Source: a virus
Virus record (IMG/VR): IMGVR_UViG_3300014492_000019
Span: 1 to 36,933 of that record
Length of the DNA: 36,933 bases
Strand: one strand, 5' to 3'
Positions 25,497-32,614 of this stretch are shown piece by piece. The position numbers were made by a program, and so were the translations under genes. Each line of letters starts with the position of its first letter. Within the stretch, counting starts at the first letter, position 1. The notes beneath the pieces were generated by a model. The model did no database searches, was not told the DNA's origin, and worked only from the letters and a program-made list of their open reading frames with translations.

Positions 25497-27733
25497 GCGA
25501 TAATCCCTTCGACCAATTCGATGCCACCGATACGCCAGCGTCCGCCTCAAATCCGTTCGATCAATTTGACGGGCATCCGAGCGAGGAAAAACTAGCTGCT
25601 CTTAAGCCAAAGAACGGCGCAATCGGCGACTCTCTTGGTAACGAAGCGCATGCGATGGCAAGTGGGATGTATCACGGCGCTGTGGGAGGTTACCGTGGCA
25701 TTGGAAAACTCATTACCGGCCAAGGAGTCGACGCTGCCGCCGATGCGGTAAATGATGAAACCTCGCGCGCGTATCAGGCACCGGACTCGGTGGTAAAGTC
25801 CATGATCGAGTCGAAATACAACCCGCTCAATTACGCGCAAGAGGGCGCGGATTATTTGGCCGATAAATCTGCCGATGCTGGCTGGTCTCCCGGAATATCG
25901 ACAGTGATTAAGTCGGCACCGACGGCACTGATGGCGGCGACGGGACTCATTGGGCTCGCGCGCAATCCGCGACTATCTGTAGGACGCAGTGCACCGATGC
26001 GCCCGAATGCGGTGCCCGATGCGCCCGCGTCCCCGAACTCGCTCGCTCCGGAGGAAGTTGTTTCCAAAGCAGCGGCGGCCCAATCGATGGGCGCGGCATC
26101 GACGCCCATGGATCTGACCGGCGTAACACCGCAACTGCGACAGAAAATATCCTCTACTGACCCCGACGCGCTGAACTTGGAGGCGCTGGAGCGACATAGG
26201 CGGGCGGAGACACTGCCGCTGCCTGATGGCGTGAAGCCCATCGCCCTACCGAAAGGGCTCGCCACGCGGGACTCCAATCAAGCATCCATCGAATACAACA
26301 TGCGCGACGATCCGGATACGGGAGGCCTTATTCGGCAGAATATCGATGATAATTCGAAGGGACTCGGGCAAAGCATCGGCGAAATTCAACGGCGAGCTAC
26401 CCCGGATGTCGTCGGGCGCACCACGCCAGAGCATGACCAAACCGCCATCGACGCGATTAAGTCTCAAGATAACGACATGATAAAACAGAATCGCACATCA
26501 TACAAAGAACTCGCGGACGCCCACGGTGGCACGCTTCCGATCGACAAAGGCGCACTGGGCGAATCTCTCGATAGCGAACTAGATCACGAGTATCTGACCG
26601 ATACGGTAAATGAGAGCAAGATACTGCGGCCAATCATGGCCGATATTCGCTCGCCAAAGCCGCTGACTTTCCAGCGATTCGAGAGCATTAGAACTCGGCT
26701 CGCCGAGGTCATGCGCGATGGCAGTTCAGATGGAGCTGCCGCTAGAATCGTGCGTAGCCAATTGGAGACGATGCCCCTGACCGATGAGGCGGCGGGGCTT
26801 AAGGGACTTGCTGACAAGGCGCGATCTGGGGCGAAAGCCAGATTCGACTGGATTGATGAAAATCCCGCAGTCGAGGCGGCCGTCAATGACAACGTGCCAA
26901 AAAAGAACGGATTGCATGTCATCGGCGCAAAGTCTCCGCAAGCGGGCGGTTTTTTGGATCGCTTCGCAACGGGCAATACGCAGAATGCCTCGGCAGCCTA
27001 TGTGGATCGCCTCAAGCAGTCGGTACCAAATCCTGATCTGCATGACGCCATCGAGGGCGCAACGCTCAATAAGTTGCGCGATTCTGCCGGTATCGATCCG
27101 CTGGGGGAAGGCACATTTAAGATCGCTCCGTTTTCAAAAACGGTCACGAAACTCGGCGACAAGGCACCGCTGCTGATGAAGCCTGAGACTCTGGGAAATA
27201 TCAATCACCTTAAGGCCGTGGCTGATGACTTAGGGTGGGAAGGCGCCGCTTCGGGCAAGAATCGATCAAATACCGGCTCTATGCTGGCGAACTTTGGCGC
27301 CCTTCCCACGGCGCTCCCTGAAATTCCATCTATCGGCAGTTCCATCGCCCATACGGTAGGCGAGCACGTATTAGGAAATATCCCAGGCGGTAAGTACGTG
27401 TATGCCGCGGGTGATTTCATGATGAGTCGCCGAACGAAAGCCAAGGCGGATGCCGCAAAGGCGGCGGCCGAGCAATCAGTAAAGGATGCCAAACTCAAGT
27501 TCGCTTCCGATGCGGTCGCGCCCGGCGCTGGCATCGACACCCAACCGCCAACAGCGCCCGTCGCCCGCGCCACCGGAGGCCGCACGGGGATAAGCGATGA
27601 CGAACTCGTCGAGCGCCTCATGCGCAAATGGCGATCCGCCAAGCGCCAGACTGATGAGTCCACTAAGCCGCTGTTGCGAGTACCCGATGCGGCAATTATT
27701 CATGCGCTTAAAGTCTCTGGAGCTTTGCTATGA
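25493..27733 (+). CDS. Putative ejection/internal virion protein
   Basis: A 746-residue protein starting at the ATG that overlaps the previous stop; the longer upstream frame lies inside the preceding gene. The N-terminus carries a duplicated NPFDQFD motif (about residues 4-10 and 20-26), a signature found in long phage proteins encoded downstream of the tail hub and possibly a docking tag. The rest is mostly helical and charged, with an Ala-rich region near the C-terminus. One weakly hydrophobic stretch occurs at about residues 140-160 (VIKSAPTALMAATGLIGLAR). No lytic transglycosylase motif was seen. An ejected virion protein that helps DNA cross the envelope is the best inference. Confidence 0.65.
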   Translation: MSDNPFDQFDATDTPASASNPFDQFDGHPSEEKLAALKPKNGAIGDSLGNEAHAMASGMYHGAVGGYRGIGKLITGQGVDAAADAVNDETSRAYQAPDSVVKSMIESKYNPLNYAQEGADYLADKSADAGWSPGISTVIKSAPTALMAATGLIGLARNPRLSVGRSAPMRPNAVPDAPASPNSLAPEEVVSKAAAAQSMGAASTPMDLTGVTPQLRQKISSTDPDALNLEALERHRRAETLPLPDGVKPIALPKGLATRDSNQASIEYNMRDDPDTGGLIRQNIDDNSKGLGQSIGEIQRRATPDVVGRTTPEHDQTAIDAIKSQDNDMIKQNRTSYKELADAHGGTLPIDKGALGESLDSELDHEYLTDTVNESKILRPIMADIRSPKPLTFQRFESIRTRLAEVMRDGSSDGAAARIVRSQLETMPLTDEAAGLKGLADKARSGAKARFDWIDENPAVEAAVNDNVPKKNGLHVIGAKSPQAGGFLDRFATGNTQNASAAYVDRLKQSVPNPDLHDAIEGATLNKLRDSAGIDPLGEGTFKIAPFSKTVTKLGDKAPLLMKPETLGNINHLKAVADDLGWEGAASGKNRSNTGSMLANFGALPTALPEIPSIGSSIAHTVGEHVLGNIPGGKYVYAAGDFMMSRRTKAKADAAKAAAEQSVKDAKLKFASDAVAPGAGIDTQPPTAPVARATGGRTGISDDELVERLMRKWRSAKRQTDESTKPLLRVPDAAIIHALKVSGALL

Positions 27734-28635
27734 CCAGCACGTTCACCACTAATAAATCTCTGGAGCAACCGGCGAACGGCTCCGACGTGGGATTCTGGGA
27801 TCAACCCGTCAACGCCGATTTTGGCGCGATTGATGCCTGCCTCGGCGGTCATACCACCATCAGCGTCACTGGCGTCGCTTCCGGTGCTTATGCGCTCTCG
27901 CTCGCGCAGTATCAGCCGCCGAATATAGTATTCACAGGAACTATTTCCGGCAATCTTGTGTACGTGCTACCTACCGGAGTGGGTTGGCTCGGAACAATTT
28001 ACAACAATACGAGCGGCGCTTTCACCATCGTATTCGCAGTCAGCGGGGGCGGTTCCATCCTGGTGCCGCAAGGCGAGCGATCAATGATCGTCAGCGACGG
28101 CGCAAACGTACAGACAGCGGATACTGCGTTTGCAAGTGCTGCTGCTGCGGCTGCCCAAGCGGCGGCGATCTCTGCATCGGAGACTTATACGAACGTCTCC
28201 TCGGCGAACGCGATTACCACGGCGGAGAATTTCGCGACAACCGCCGATACGGTGGTGCTGTCGAGTGCGAACGCGACGGCACTATCACTTGCCAACACCG
28301 CGGAATCAAATGCAGAGTCCTTCGCAACGGCGGCTGACACCGTCGTGCTGGCGAGTGCGCAAGCATTCGCCGCTCCAGGCTCATCGCTCACTACCAACGG
28401 CTCTCGCAAGAACCCGGACGGCTCAATTACGAAATGGGGATTGGCGACGATGCCAAGCGCATCCCCCACGACCGTCATGTTCCCGATTGCCTTCCCTACC
28501 GCATGCCTTAACGTTGTCGTTTCTCTCTATGGACAACCTCAAAATTACGACATTGGCTCGTGGAGCGCTACCGGGTTTGTGCTTAATTTCTCGGTGGGAT
28601 TTTCCCAGTTGCCGTGGCATGCCGAGGGTCATTGA
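27730..28635 (+). CDS. Tail fibre with gp53-like C-terminal domain
   Basis: A 301-residue protein. Residues 1-45 are an attachment region (MTSTFTTNKSLEQPANGSDV). Residues about 50-135 form a beta-rich shaft, and about 136-215 an Ala/Ser/Thr-rich helical coiled-coil tract. Residues about 220-301 match the gp53-like tail-fibre tip, recognisable by NPDGSITKWG, then VMFPIAFPTACLNVVVS and a closing TGFVLNFSVGF. It is the last gene of the rightward late block and its end lies 14 bp from the converging leftward operon. Likely a receptor-binding fibre; specificity unknown. Confidence 0.8.
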   Translation: MTSTFTTNKSLEQPANGSDVGFWDQPVNADFGAIDACLGGHTTISVTGVASGAYALSLAQYQPPNIVFTGTISGNLVYVLPTGVGWLGTIYNNTSGAFTIVFAVSGGGSILVPQGERSMIVSDGANVQTADTAFASAAAAAAQAAAISASETYTNVSSANAITTAENFATTADTVVLSSANATALSLANTAESNAESFATAADTVVLASAQAFAAPGSSLTTNGSRKNPDGSITKWGLATMPSASPTTVMFPIAFPTACLNVVVSLYGQPQNYDIGSWSATGFVLNFSVGFSQLPWHAEGH

Positions 28636-28649
28636 GCCACGGCTCGTGC

Positions 28650-28898
28650 CTATCTATGTTCTGATCCTCCATCGACAGGTGTCAGCAATTTGAACAACGG
28701 CCCAAGCGCTGGCAGCAACACATGCGCATCGCTATGATCGCGCTTTTGGTACCGGCGAAACACGGTTCGCAATGCCGTAGCTGCTATCTCAAAGTCGCGG
28801 ACACGAGCGGCGTATTGACGCGCCGTCTTCTGCATCGTCTCGATTTCGAGGCGGCACTCGCCATGCGGATCGCCGTCAGGCTGTTCATCAAAGCTCAT
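28650..28898 (-). CDS. Small protein, last gene of the leftward operon
   Basis: An 82-residue protein, start ATG overlapping the upstream stop (ATGA). Charged and helical (CRLEIETMQKTARQYAARV, then YQKRDHSDAHVLLPALGPLF). No Cys cluster, signal or membrane helix. It is the most promoter-distal gene of the early operon and ends 14 bp from the last late gene. Function unknown. Confidence 0.65.
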   Translation of the reverse strand: MSFDEQPDGDPHGECRLEIETMQKTARQYAARVRDFEIAATALRTVFRRYQKRDHSDAHVLLPALGPLFKLLTPVDGGSEHR

Positions 28899-29128
28899 TT
28901 GACACCCTCTGGTTTAGTTTGATAGCTTTGACATGGGCAGTGACGGTAATAGTCCTGCGTGACTGGTCCTTTGTGGTGTTGATCCCAACTGTGTCCGCAG
29001 TTCGCGCACAAGTCAGAATTAAGATTCGTCCGCCTTTCCATTATTACCTGACAAAACTCACACTTGACGCGGTTCCCGGCGATATCAAAGAACCAGTGCT
29101 CGCCAGATGTGCTCGACGTGCAAATCAT
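28895..29128 (-). CDS. Small zinc-finger-like protein
   Basis: A 77-residue protein. The ATG at 29128 overlaps the preceding small gene's stop (ATGA), which fixes the start; a longer frame upstream only reads through that gene. Two Cys pairs, CEFC and CANCGHSWDQHH, followed by HCPC near the end, form a probable zinc-binding unit. The CANCG-H-W-x-x-HH pattern is found in small phage proteins of unknown role. Possibly nucleic-acid or protein binding during early infection. Confidence 0.7.
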   Translation of the reverse strand: MICTSSTSGEHWFFDIAGNRVKCEFCQVIMERRTNLNSDLCANCGHSWDQHHKGPVTQDYYRHCPCQSYQTKPEGVK

Positions 29129-29277
29129 TTCGGCTCCGCTTCGGATTTCGTAAATCGGTAGTAATTGGGCTTGCCAAAGATGCGCATCAGCCAGTCCGGC
29201 AGGTTGACGATCAGCACCCAACCCTGGCGCGGACGCTCAGGAGCGGCCCGGCCGGTCACCTCGTATCGAATCTTCAC
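29125..29277 (-). CDS. 50-residue protein of unknown function
   Basis: A 51-codon frame beginning with GTG. It overlaps its upstream neighbour by 4 bp (GTGA) and its downstream neighbour by 4 bp (ATGA). The protein has a basic start (MKIRYEVTGRAAPERPRQGW), a hydrophobic middle (VLIVNLPDWLMRIFGKPN) and a charged end (KSEAEPK). The middle could associate with a membrane but is short for a spanning helix. The double overlap supports a real gene. Confidence 0.6.
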   Translation of the reverse strand: MKIRYEVTGRAAPERPRQGWVLIVNLPDWLMRIFGKPNYYRFTKSEAEPK

Positions 29278-29516
29278 GACTCACCAGTGGATGTATCCGT
29301 GGAGCACTCGGCTGAGCGAGCCATCTGTCGCAGTCGCCGCGCGATCTCTTTGGCGCCCTGGTGCGGCTCGTACTTCGTGACGTAGGCCACCCGATTGAGC
29401 TTGGCGCCGAGAGCCTCCATCTGCTTGCGGCTCTTTTCCATGTCGCCGCGCTTCCTCTCCTTGTCGGAGAAAAACTCTTGCGTCAACCCGCCATCAGGCC
29501 ATTGCATTTCTTGCAT
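29274..29516 (-). CDS. Small basic protein of unknown function
   Basis: An 80-residue basic, helical protein (KRKRGDMEKSRKQMEALGAK, then GAKEIARRLRQMARSAE). The ribosome site GAGGA overlaps the stop codon of the upstream gene, with the ATG 9 bases further on, so it is translationally linked. The positive charge suggests nucleic-acid contact. No family recognised. Confidence 0.65.
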   Translation of the reverse strand: MQEMQWPDGGLTQEFFSDKERKRGDMEKSRKQMEALGAKLNRVAYVTKYEPHQGAKEIARRLRQMARSAECSTDTSTGES

Positions 29517-29525
29517 GTCAGTTCC

Positions 29526-29780
29526 TCATTGCTTCTCGTGCGCTGGCACGTCGTCGATTGGGATGTTCCACCGGGCGAACAGCTTCCGCAGCATGTCAAC
29601 GCCGTCCTCGCGCTTGACGTTTGAGATGTACTGAGCTTCGGCGTCCGGCACGTTGAACGGCACCAGGACTAGCACCATACCGACGCGGCTACCAAATGCG
29701 CGCTCGGCGTCTCGTTCGACGCGATCAATAATCTCGCGCATTTTCAGCGAAAGCGCTCTATCCGGTTGCTTGATGCTCAC
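29526..29780 (-). CDS. Small conserved-looking phage protein
   Basis: An 84-residue protein with GTG start overlapping the upstream stop (GTGA); a longer in-frame start exists only inside the upstream gene. The sequence VLVLVPFNVPDAEAQYISNV followed by KREDGVDMLRKLF is a recognisable pattern in small phage proteins of unknown function. The N-terminal half is an amphipathic helix (LKMREIIDRVERDAERAFG). Probably soluble. Function unknown. Confidence 0.7.
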   Translation of the reverse strand: MSIKQPDRALSLKMREIIDRVERDAERAFGSRVGMVLVLVPFNVPDAEAQYISNVKREDGVDMLRKLFARWNIPIDDVPAHEKQ

Positions 29781-29995
29781 GATTTCGCCTCTGAAGTAGA
29801 TTGTGTCGGACGCGGCCAGCCGCCTTTGCCCTCGCAAACATCGCATTTCACGTTATCGTACGGATTCAGACAGCAACACGTATCTTCGCCGCAGTCGTGA
29901 TGCGAGACGCCTTCACCGCCGCACTGCCAGCACTCAACGTAATCGCCGAAGTCCTCGTCATACGGCTCGTAGGGCTCATCGATATGTGCGCTCAT
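29777..29995 (-). CDS. DnaJ-type zinc-finger miniprotein
   Basis: A 72-residue protein starting at the ATG overlapping the upstream stop. After an acidic N-terminus (EPYEPYDEDFGDYVE) it has CWQCGGEG, a CGEDTCCC cluster and CDVCEGKG, i.e. CxxCxGxG-type motifs as in DnaJ zinc-finger domains, but without a J domain. It may bind zinc and act as an adaptor towards host chaperones or proteases; this is inference only. Confidence 0.7.
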   Translation of the reverse strand: MSAHIDEPYEPYDEDFGDYVECWQCGGEGVSHHDCGEDTCCCLNPYDNVKCDVCEGKGGWPRPTQSTSEAKS

Positions 29996-30207
29996 GTCGT
30001 CCACCCCGTCAGCTTGTCGTCAATGCGTCGGTCGCGCTCGGCATCGGCGTTCAGTTCGTCGGGATCTTCGTAGTCCTCTGGTTCCTCGGTCTCTTGCTGC
30101 CCACACTTGCGGCAGACCCAGATCGGCCAACTCATCGTGCCGCCGATCACGTCAGGATCGCCCATCCAGTCGGTATCCTGCTTCCATTTGTGGGTGCATT
30201 CGTTCAC
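29992..30207 (-). CDS. Small zinc-ribbon-like protein
   Basis: A 71-residue protein. The GTG at 30207 is chosen because it overlaps the upstream stop (GTGA); a GTG two codons earlier is an alternative. It has a CTHKWKQD start, then WVCRKCGQQE, followed by an acidic tail (EEPEDYEDPDELNADAERD). The C-x-H pair plus CRKCG suggests a single zinc ribbon. Possible nucleic-acid or RNA-polymerase contact; function unknown. Confidence 0.7.
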   Translation of the reverse strand: MNECTHKWKQDTDWMGDPDVIGGTMSWPIWVCRKCGQQETEEPEDYEDPDELNADAERDRRIDDKLTGWTT

Positions 30208-30425
30208 TTCCACACCTGGTTTTCTGGGCCGATGTAACGCGCCCGTGCATTGCGGTCCTGGCAGACGGCTAGGGTTTCTTTGTAGGTGGCGAGTTCGATA
30301 GTCTGCGCGTCATACGCCGCCAACAGCCGCCCGATATCCACCTCCGCATTCGCCCAGGCGGGGTTTGCGGTGGGATCTGGCTTCGCGCCTTGGTGGCGAG
30401 CGCGGATGCTTTCTATTTCATTCAT
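30204..30425 (-). CDS. Small helical protein of unknown function
   Basis: A 73-residue protein starting at the ATG at 30425; upstream in-frame sequence belongs to the preceding gene. The MNEIESIRARHQGAKPDP start followed by DIGRLLAAYDAQTIELATYK is a pattern common in small phage early proteins that form a short coiled coil. It overlaps the upstream gene by 8 bp. Function unknown. Confidence 0.65.
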   Translation of the reverse strand: MNEIESIRARHQGAKPDPTANPAWANAEVDIGRLLAAYDAQTIELATYKETLAVCQDRNARARYIGPENQVWK

Positions 30426-30603
30426 GGGAATCACCTGATTGTTGCGCAGCAGACTCCAAGCGATACTTGGCAATTTCGCCGTCGTGATCGCTCGGAAAAG
30501 ACTCAACTGCGTCCTGAATCTCTTGCGCGATCTCCTGCAACCTTGGGTCTTTATCGCCAAAGAAATGGATGGCCAAGTCATAGCACTTTCTGTCATAGCT
30601 CAT
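30418..30603 (-). CDS. Small protein of unknown function
   Basis: A 61-residue protein whose ATG overlaps the upstream stop (ATGA). The sequence MSYDRKCYDLAIHFFGDKD followed by EIAQEIQDAVESF is a compact helical pattern that recurs in small proteins of phages and prophages without known function. No Cys cluster or membrane helix. Confidence 0.65.
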   Translation of the reverse strand: MSYDRKCYDLAIHFFGDKDPRLQEIAQEIQDAVESFPSDHDGEIAKYRLESAAQQSGDSHE

Positions 30604-30803
30604 TTCGTCCGCTCCTCCGGCCATCCCATCAGTTTGTGTTTGAAGAAGTTGCCGATACGCGCAGCTACATCGCAATTGACTTTATCAATCCCGTAGGTAG
30701 TGCAATGCTCTCCGCCATCGACTTTGCGGGCGACTATCACAACTTGATCGTATCCATATGCCTCAGCGATGCGTTGGGCCGCCGCAATGGGTATTGGCTT
30801 CAT
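30600..30803 (-). CDS. Small conserved-looking phage protein
   Basis: A 67-residue protein. The pattern RIAEAYGYDQVVIVARKV, then HCTTYGIDKVNCDVAARIGN and FFKHKLMGWP is recognisable from many phage genomes as a small protein of unknown function. It overlaps the downstream gene by 4 bp and possibly a 26-codon frame upstream by 4 bp. Likely soluble. Confidence 0.7.
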   Translation of the reverse strand: MKPIPIAAAQRIAEAYGYDQVVIVARKVDGGEHCTTYGIDKVNCDVAARIGNFFKHKLMGWPEERTK

Positions 30804-30880
30804 TGTCCAGACCTCGATTGTTCGACCTGCAGCGGACCCTCGATCGTTGAAGTATCCATGCTTATCCGGTTAGCACCCAT
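30800..30880 (-). CDS. Possible 26-residue miniprotein
   Basis: A short frame starting at ATG 30880 and ending in a TGA that overlaps the next ATG (ATGA), the linkage used throughout this operon. It would encode MGANRISMDTSTIEGPLQ plus eight residues. Its 5' half lies in the imperfect inverted repeat shared with 31773-31809, so it may instead be non-coding spacer between genes. Confidence 0.3.
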   Translation of the reverse strand: MGANRISMDTSTIEGPLQVEQSRSGQ

Positions 30881-30891
30881 ACCTACTAGAT
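30855..30891 (+). repeat. Imperfect inverted repeat, left copy
   Basis: This 37-base stretch matches the reverse complement of 31773-31809 at 30 of 37 positions, including an uninterrupted 14-base block (TCCATGCTTATCCG). It overlaps the end of the PAPS-reductase-like gene. The pair brackets that gene and the 42-codon membrane-protein gene upstream of it. Confidence 0.6.
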
Positions 30892-31641
30892 GTTGGGTGT
30901 ACATAAAACCCCGCATTCGATGTCCGGCTCCGCTTGATACCGGCCTGCATTCGGCGGTAATTCATCAAGGAATAGCCGCCTCCGCCAGCGCTTACCGGTT
31001 ACTTTGCTGCGACCTTCGTTCTTGCATATAGCGGCGTTTAGCGTCCGCTCCATTTTAGCCATACGTTCAAAGTACTCAGGGAAGTCGCGGCGAATCTTAT
31101 TCCAGTATCCCTTACCACCTTTGACACATCCGATGCAGTTGTTATTCTTGTATCCCATGCGATACATGGCGGGCTGCTCAATACCTGCCGCGCGCACGGC
31201 ATTATGGCAATCAGCCTTAGTAATGCCACCAGTAAAAAGCGGAAACTCGACCTCAATCTCCGGGTTTTCTTCGCGCAACCGCTTGATTCTATGCCCCTCT
31301 TCGGATGTAAACCCGAAAACATGTAGATCGTCCACAGTTTGATACGCCTTGCGGACGTTCTTTTTTAGTTCGGTGGTGCAGCGCGCGCCTTTGTTCCCAA
31401 TAAGCCATCGGGTTTTCTCGAACACGTCATAGATGTCCGCGTATTCGGCTGACCTGATTACCTTGACAGGTGCGCCTATCCAGCGCTCCACGTCAGCCAT
31501 GAATCGTCGGTTGTCTGGGTGTTCATGCGCCAACGTGTCGCAATAAAGAACCTCGCAGCGGTCCCCGTACTTTTCGACGGCGAGCTTCGCAGCGTAGGCG
31601 CTGGCGGCCCCACAACTGAACCACGCGAGGACGCGGCTCAC
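30886..31641 (-). CDS. PAPS-reductase-like PP-loop protein
   Basis: A 251-residue protein with GTG start overlapping the upstream small gene (GTGA). The N-terminal VLAWFSCGAASA is a PP-loop variant of adenine-nucleotide alpha-hydrolases (PAPS reductase/DndC-type), with Cys where many members have Gly. It continues with VLYCDTLAHEHPDN. GARCTTELK (Cys about 88) and NNNCIGCVKGGKGYWNKIRR (Cys 169 and 172) suggest a redox or Fe-S/metal site. DFPEYFERMAKMER is typical of phage members. Such proteins activate a substrate by adenylation, often for sulfur transfer; a link to nucleic-acid modification is possible but unproven. It is the largest protein in this half of the operon. Confidence 0.8.
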   Translation of the reverse strand: MSRVLAWFSCGAASAYAAKLAVEKYGDRCEVLYCDTLAHEHPDNRRFMADVERWIGAPVKVIRSAEYADIYDVFEKTRWLIGNKGARCTTELKKNVRKAYQTVDDLHVFGFTSEEGHRIKRLREENPEIEVEFPLFTGGITKADCHNAVRAAGIEQPAMYRMGYKNNNCIGCVKGGKGYWNKIRRDFPEYFERMAKMERTLNAAICKNEGRSKVTGKRWRRRLFLDELPPNAGRYQAEPDIECGVLCTPNI

Positions 31642-31766
31642 TTGGCACGCCTGCCGTACAGGTACGTTGGCAGTAGCCCGACGATGACAGTGACCAAGAG
31701 GTTAGCCAAGAAGAAACCGGCATATACCAGCGCTGGCGGATACTGATTTAGCCAATCGTTAATCAT
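31638..31766 (-). CDS. 42-residue single-span membrane protein
   Basis: A 43-codon frame: its ATG lies just inside the upstream gene's end and its TGA overlaps the GTG of the PAPS-reductase-like gene. The protein is MINDWLNQYPPALVYAGF, then a hydrophobic helix FLANLLVTVIVGLLPTYLY and a basic end GRRAK, which predicts a cytoplasmic C-terminus. Small one-span early proteins of phages often interfere with host envelope functions or block superinfection, but no specific role is evident. Confidence 0.7.
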   Translation of the reverse strand: MINDWLNQYPPALVYAGFFLANLLVTVIVGLLPTYLYGRRAK

Positions 31767-31950
31767 GCCCATATGTAGTACCTGTGGGTGTCAAGCGGAT
31801 AAGCATGGAAGTATCCACCTGGCCAAAGTCAGAATTATTCGTCATGGCCCACAATGTACCGTCGTCGCAGAGAGCGTGCAGAATCCAATCACATTGCGTC
31901 TGCTCGGTGTTGGCGCAAGCGGACTGCGAGATTTGAATGATTTTTCTCAC
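31759..31950 (-). CDS. Small protein with a KIIQI...ALCDDGTLW motif
   Basis: A 63-residue protein with GTG start overlapping the upstream stop (GTGA). MRKIIQISQSACANTE followed by ILHALCDDGTLWAMTN is a recurrent phage pattern: one beta-propeller-like blade of the kind 'look up value, report ALCDDG-W'. The C-terminus (SMLIRLTPTGTTYGHD) overlaps the right inverted repeat. An opposite-strand frame with CSTCGC exists here but is rejected. Function unknown. Confidence 0.7.
   Translation of the reverse strand: MRKIIQISQSACANTEQTQCDWILHALCDDGTLWAMTNNSDFGQVDTSMLIRLTPTGTTYGHD
31773..31809 (-). repeat. Imperfect inverted repeat, right copy
   Basis: Inverted partner of 30855-30891. On the minus strand it encodes part of the C-terminus (SMLIRLTPTGTT) of the 63-residue protein ending at 31759. 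The same reading in the left copy on the plus strand gives SMLIRLAPIPT. The left copy therefore looks like a displaced, inverted piece of that gene's end. Confidence 0.6.
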
Positions 31951-32240
31951 GGCTGCTTTTCCGTGATGAGCGGCGACGCCAAGATCGCGCGCGCCCGTAA
32001 ATCTCGCGCGAGCAATGGGTATTCGCTTTCGCAAGAATCGGCATAGGCCAGCAGCGCGACTTTCACGTGCTTGTCGTGGATCAGATCCAGCACGAAATAT
32101 TCACAGTCCGCGTGCTTTCCGCCTAGCGCACTAAAGCCATCGGTTCGCTCGATGCGGTACTTGTTGTATAGACCGACATGGTGGTCGCTCATCATTGAAT
32201 CCTCATGGCTGGCGATTGCAGCGCGTTCCCATTCGCTCAC
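31947..32240 (-). CDS. Conserved-looking phage protein of unknown function
   Basis: A 97-residue protein. I chose the GTG at 32240 because it overlaps the upstream stop (GTGA); internal ATGs at 32195 and 32192 would give an 82- or 81-residue form without the overlap. The core KYRIERTDGFSALGGKHADC followed by YFVLDLIHDKHVKVALLAYA is a pattern found in small proteins of many phages and prophages. It is probably a compact alpha/beta domain. No catalytic motif is evident. Confidence 0.7.
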   Translation of the reverse strand: MSEWERAAIASHEDSMMSDHHVGLYNKYRIERTDGFSALGGKHADCEYFVLDLIHDKHVKVALLAYADSCESEYPLLARDLRARAILASPLITEKQP

Positions 32241-32614
32241 GGCGGTGATTCCTTTGCGGAGACAGAATCGTCCTGCAGCAACGGGTCCATCGGCTCGCCA
32301 TCGCTCCATTTGAATTGGTCGAGTGGAAAGTGCGTGCCGCAGCCGCAGCAGAACGTGCCGCTGTAGAAGTACGGGTCTCGCGCATAGGTCTCCGATAGGG
32401 TCCGTCCCATCTTGGTCAGCACCCCGCATTTGTCATGCACATAGCTATCTCGGTACGGCTTGACCCATCCTTTAGCGCGTTCTTCGTCGCTCAGAACCAC
32501 GTAGCCCTTCTGTTGGCCGTCGCCACGGTCAGCGGTGTGGCTGCGATCCTCCGGCACTGGGCTGCCGTCTGTAAGTGTCTGCTTCGACCTGTCGACTGGC
32601 GGAATGTTGCTCAT
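32237..32614 (-). CDS. Zinc-binding phage protein of unknown function
   Basis: A 125-residue protein starting at the ATG overlapping the upstream stop; longer in-frame starts lie inside the upstream gene. A disordered N-terminus (IPPVDRSKQTLTDGSPVPED) precedes a conserved-looking domain: YVVLSDEERAKGWVKPYRDS, HDKCG, ARDPYFYSGTFCCGCGTHFP. The HDKCG plus CCGCGTHF pair probably binds zinc. This domain recurs in phages and some prophages with no assigned function. It may be linked to nucleic-acid handling, given RecT nearby, but that is guesswork. Confidence 0.75.
   Translation of the reverse strand: MSNIPPVDRSKQTLTDGSPVPEDRSHTADRGDGQQKGYVVLSDEERAKGWVKPYRDSYVHDKCGVLTKMGRTLSETYARDPYFYSGTFCCGCGTHFPLDQFKWSDGEPMDPLLQDDSVSAKESPP

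Noticed and set aside
4-28635. Diversity-generating retroelement acting on the fibre genes
   Set aside because: No reverse transcriptase and no template/variable repeat pair with adenine-biased differences were seen; the repeats found are ordinary module duplications.
28617-28660. Hairpin GAGCC-AC-GGCTC between the converging gene blocks as a terminator
   Set aside because: The stem is only five pairs with an impractically short loop and no T-run on either strand; a terminator is expected here but is not convincingly visible.
30390-31031. Rightward 213-residue open frame
   Set aside because: It is antisense to five coupled leftward genes and has no ribosome site or family pattern; open by composition only.
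31765-32046. Rightward 93-residue frame opening MPICSTCGCQADKHGS
   Set aside because: It looks zinc-finger-like at first, but the opposite strand carries two overlapping genes with recognisable phage patterns (ALCDDGTLW and KYRIERTDG) and exact 4-bp couplings. The Cys run falls partly in the inverted repeat.
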